This document shows positions 62,732 through 62,847 of a stretch of 62,847 nucleotides of DNA, piece after piece; position 1 is the first letter of the stretch; every line of letters starts with the position of its first letter. The notes under the pieces were generated by a model. That model worked only from the letters and a program-made list of their open reading frames with translations. It was not told where the DNA came from and did not search any database. The DNA comes from Erysipelotrichaceae bacterium. Lineage in GTDB: Bacteria > Bacillota_I > Bacilli_A > RFN20 > CAG-826. Both the position numbers and the translations under genes were made by a program. The stretch covers positions 1-62,847 of the forward strand of contig JACKCX010000007.1 in the NCBI GenBank assembly GCA_020633795.1, in the 5' to 3' direction.

Positions 62732-62847
62732 ATGGCGTTTGACGAAAGTTTAATCAATGACGTTTTGGATCATGCTGATATCGTTCAAGTGATATCATCA
62801 TTTATTCCCGTCACAAAAAAAGGCAAAAACTTTATTGCTAAATGCCC
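62732..62847 (+). CDS. dnaG: DNA primase DnaG, N-terminal fragment (cut by the window end)
   Basis: Only 38 codons are inside the window. MAFDESLINDVLDHADIVQV and the following KKGKNFIAKCP match the start of DnaG before its first zinc ligands. The start follows TAAGGA at 11 nt. glyS-dnaG (then rpoD) is a common Bacillota order. Confidence 0.85.
   Translation, partial: MAFDESLINDVLDHADIVQVISSFIPVTKKGKNFIAKC

Noticed and set aside
1..62847. TGA read as tryptophan (mollicute code 4)
   Set aside because: Many genes end in TGA within ATGA overlaps (sigma/serpin, truB/ribF, dtd/mnmA, alaS/ruvX, cdd/era), and Trp is TGG throughout.
1..62847. CRISPR arrays, tRNA or rRNA genes, replication origin, prophage
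   Set aside because: No regularly spaced repeats, tRNA-like cloverleaf, rRNA stretch, DnaA-box cluster or phage structural genes were seen on either strand; a covariance-model scan would be needed to exclude small RNAs fully.

Overview
This window is AT-rich, gene-dense bacterial chromosome with about fifty protein genes, nearly all on the + strand. Gene content and order are those of a low-GC Gram-positive bacterium (Bacillota, class Bacilli): rimP-nusA-infB-rbfA, truB-ribF-rpsO-pnp, an RNase J2-like gene ahead of ftsK/spoIIIE, alaS-ruvX-DUF1292, comEA-comEC-holA/rpsT, lepA...hemW-hrcA-grpE-dnaK-dnaJ, and ybeY-cdd-era-recO-glyS-dnaG. TGA is used as a stop, often in ATGA overlaps, so this is not a code-4 mollicute. 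The small genome style, the missing ylxR/ylxQ, yrzL and comEB, and the HrcA/CIRCE heat-shock control suggest an uncultured relative of the Erysipelotrichales/Acholeplasmatales/RF39 type. That placement is inference.

Layout. 1-7.6 kb is accessory and envelope-linked: an SPFH membrane protein, a HAD phosphatase, a Sel1-repeat protein, a membrane protein with BspA-type leucine-rich repeats, a LicD enzyme, an Hsp20 under two CIRCE operators, and an ECF sigma factor overlapping a membrane-anchored serpin. 7.6-17.9 kb is the transcription/translation core, with a TtcA-GNAT fusion inserted divergently before truB. 18-34.8 kb holds a degenerate RNase J, FtsK, a pullulanase, an SSB-like small protein, PlsC, an rRNA methyltransferase, pdp-rarA-dtd-mnmA, and a T-box-controlled alaS operon. 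34.8-40.4 kb holds a split chromate transporter, greA, comEA-comEC, holA and rpsT.

40.5-44 kb is a genomic scar. An acyl-AMP ligase/ACP gene was split by a 1500-bp ISL3-type element (23-bp imperfect inverted repeats, exact 8-bp target duplication). Both the host gene and the transposase have since collected frameshifts. Removing the element restores the ligase reading frame across the insertion point.

44-62.8 kb holds yfcE, fmt, a RecB-nuclease/XPD-helicase fusion, lepA, a degenerate Fic-like/HTH protein, hemW, the hrcA heat-shock operon with its own CIRCE pair, a C39-peptidase/six-TM protein lacking the ATPase, then ybeY-cdd-era-recO, glyS and the start of dnaG.

Regulation. Many genes have a -10 box only 6-9 nt before the ATG and no Shine-Dalgarno sequence, so they are probably read from leaderless mRNAs. 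Others have strong AGGAGG sites, and several of those (comEA, the C39 gene, the transposase, partly rpsO) sit in hairpins. The best candidate for an undescribed system is the ECF sigma/serpin pair. The Fic-like/HTH protein and the ATPase-less C39 protein come next.
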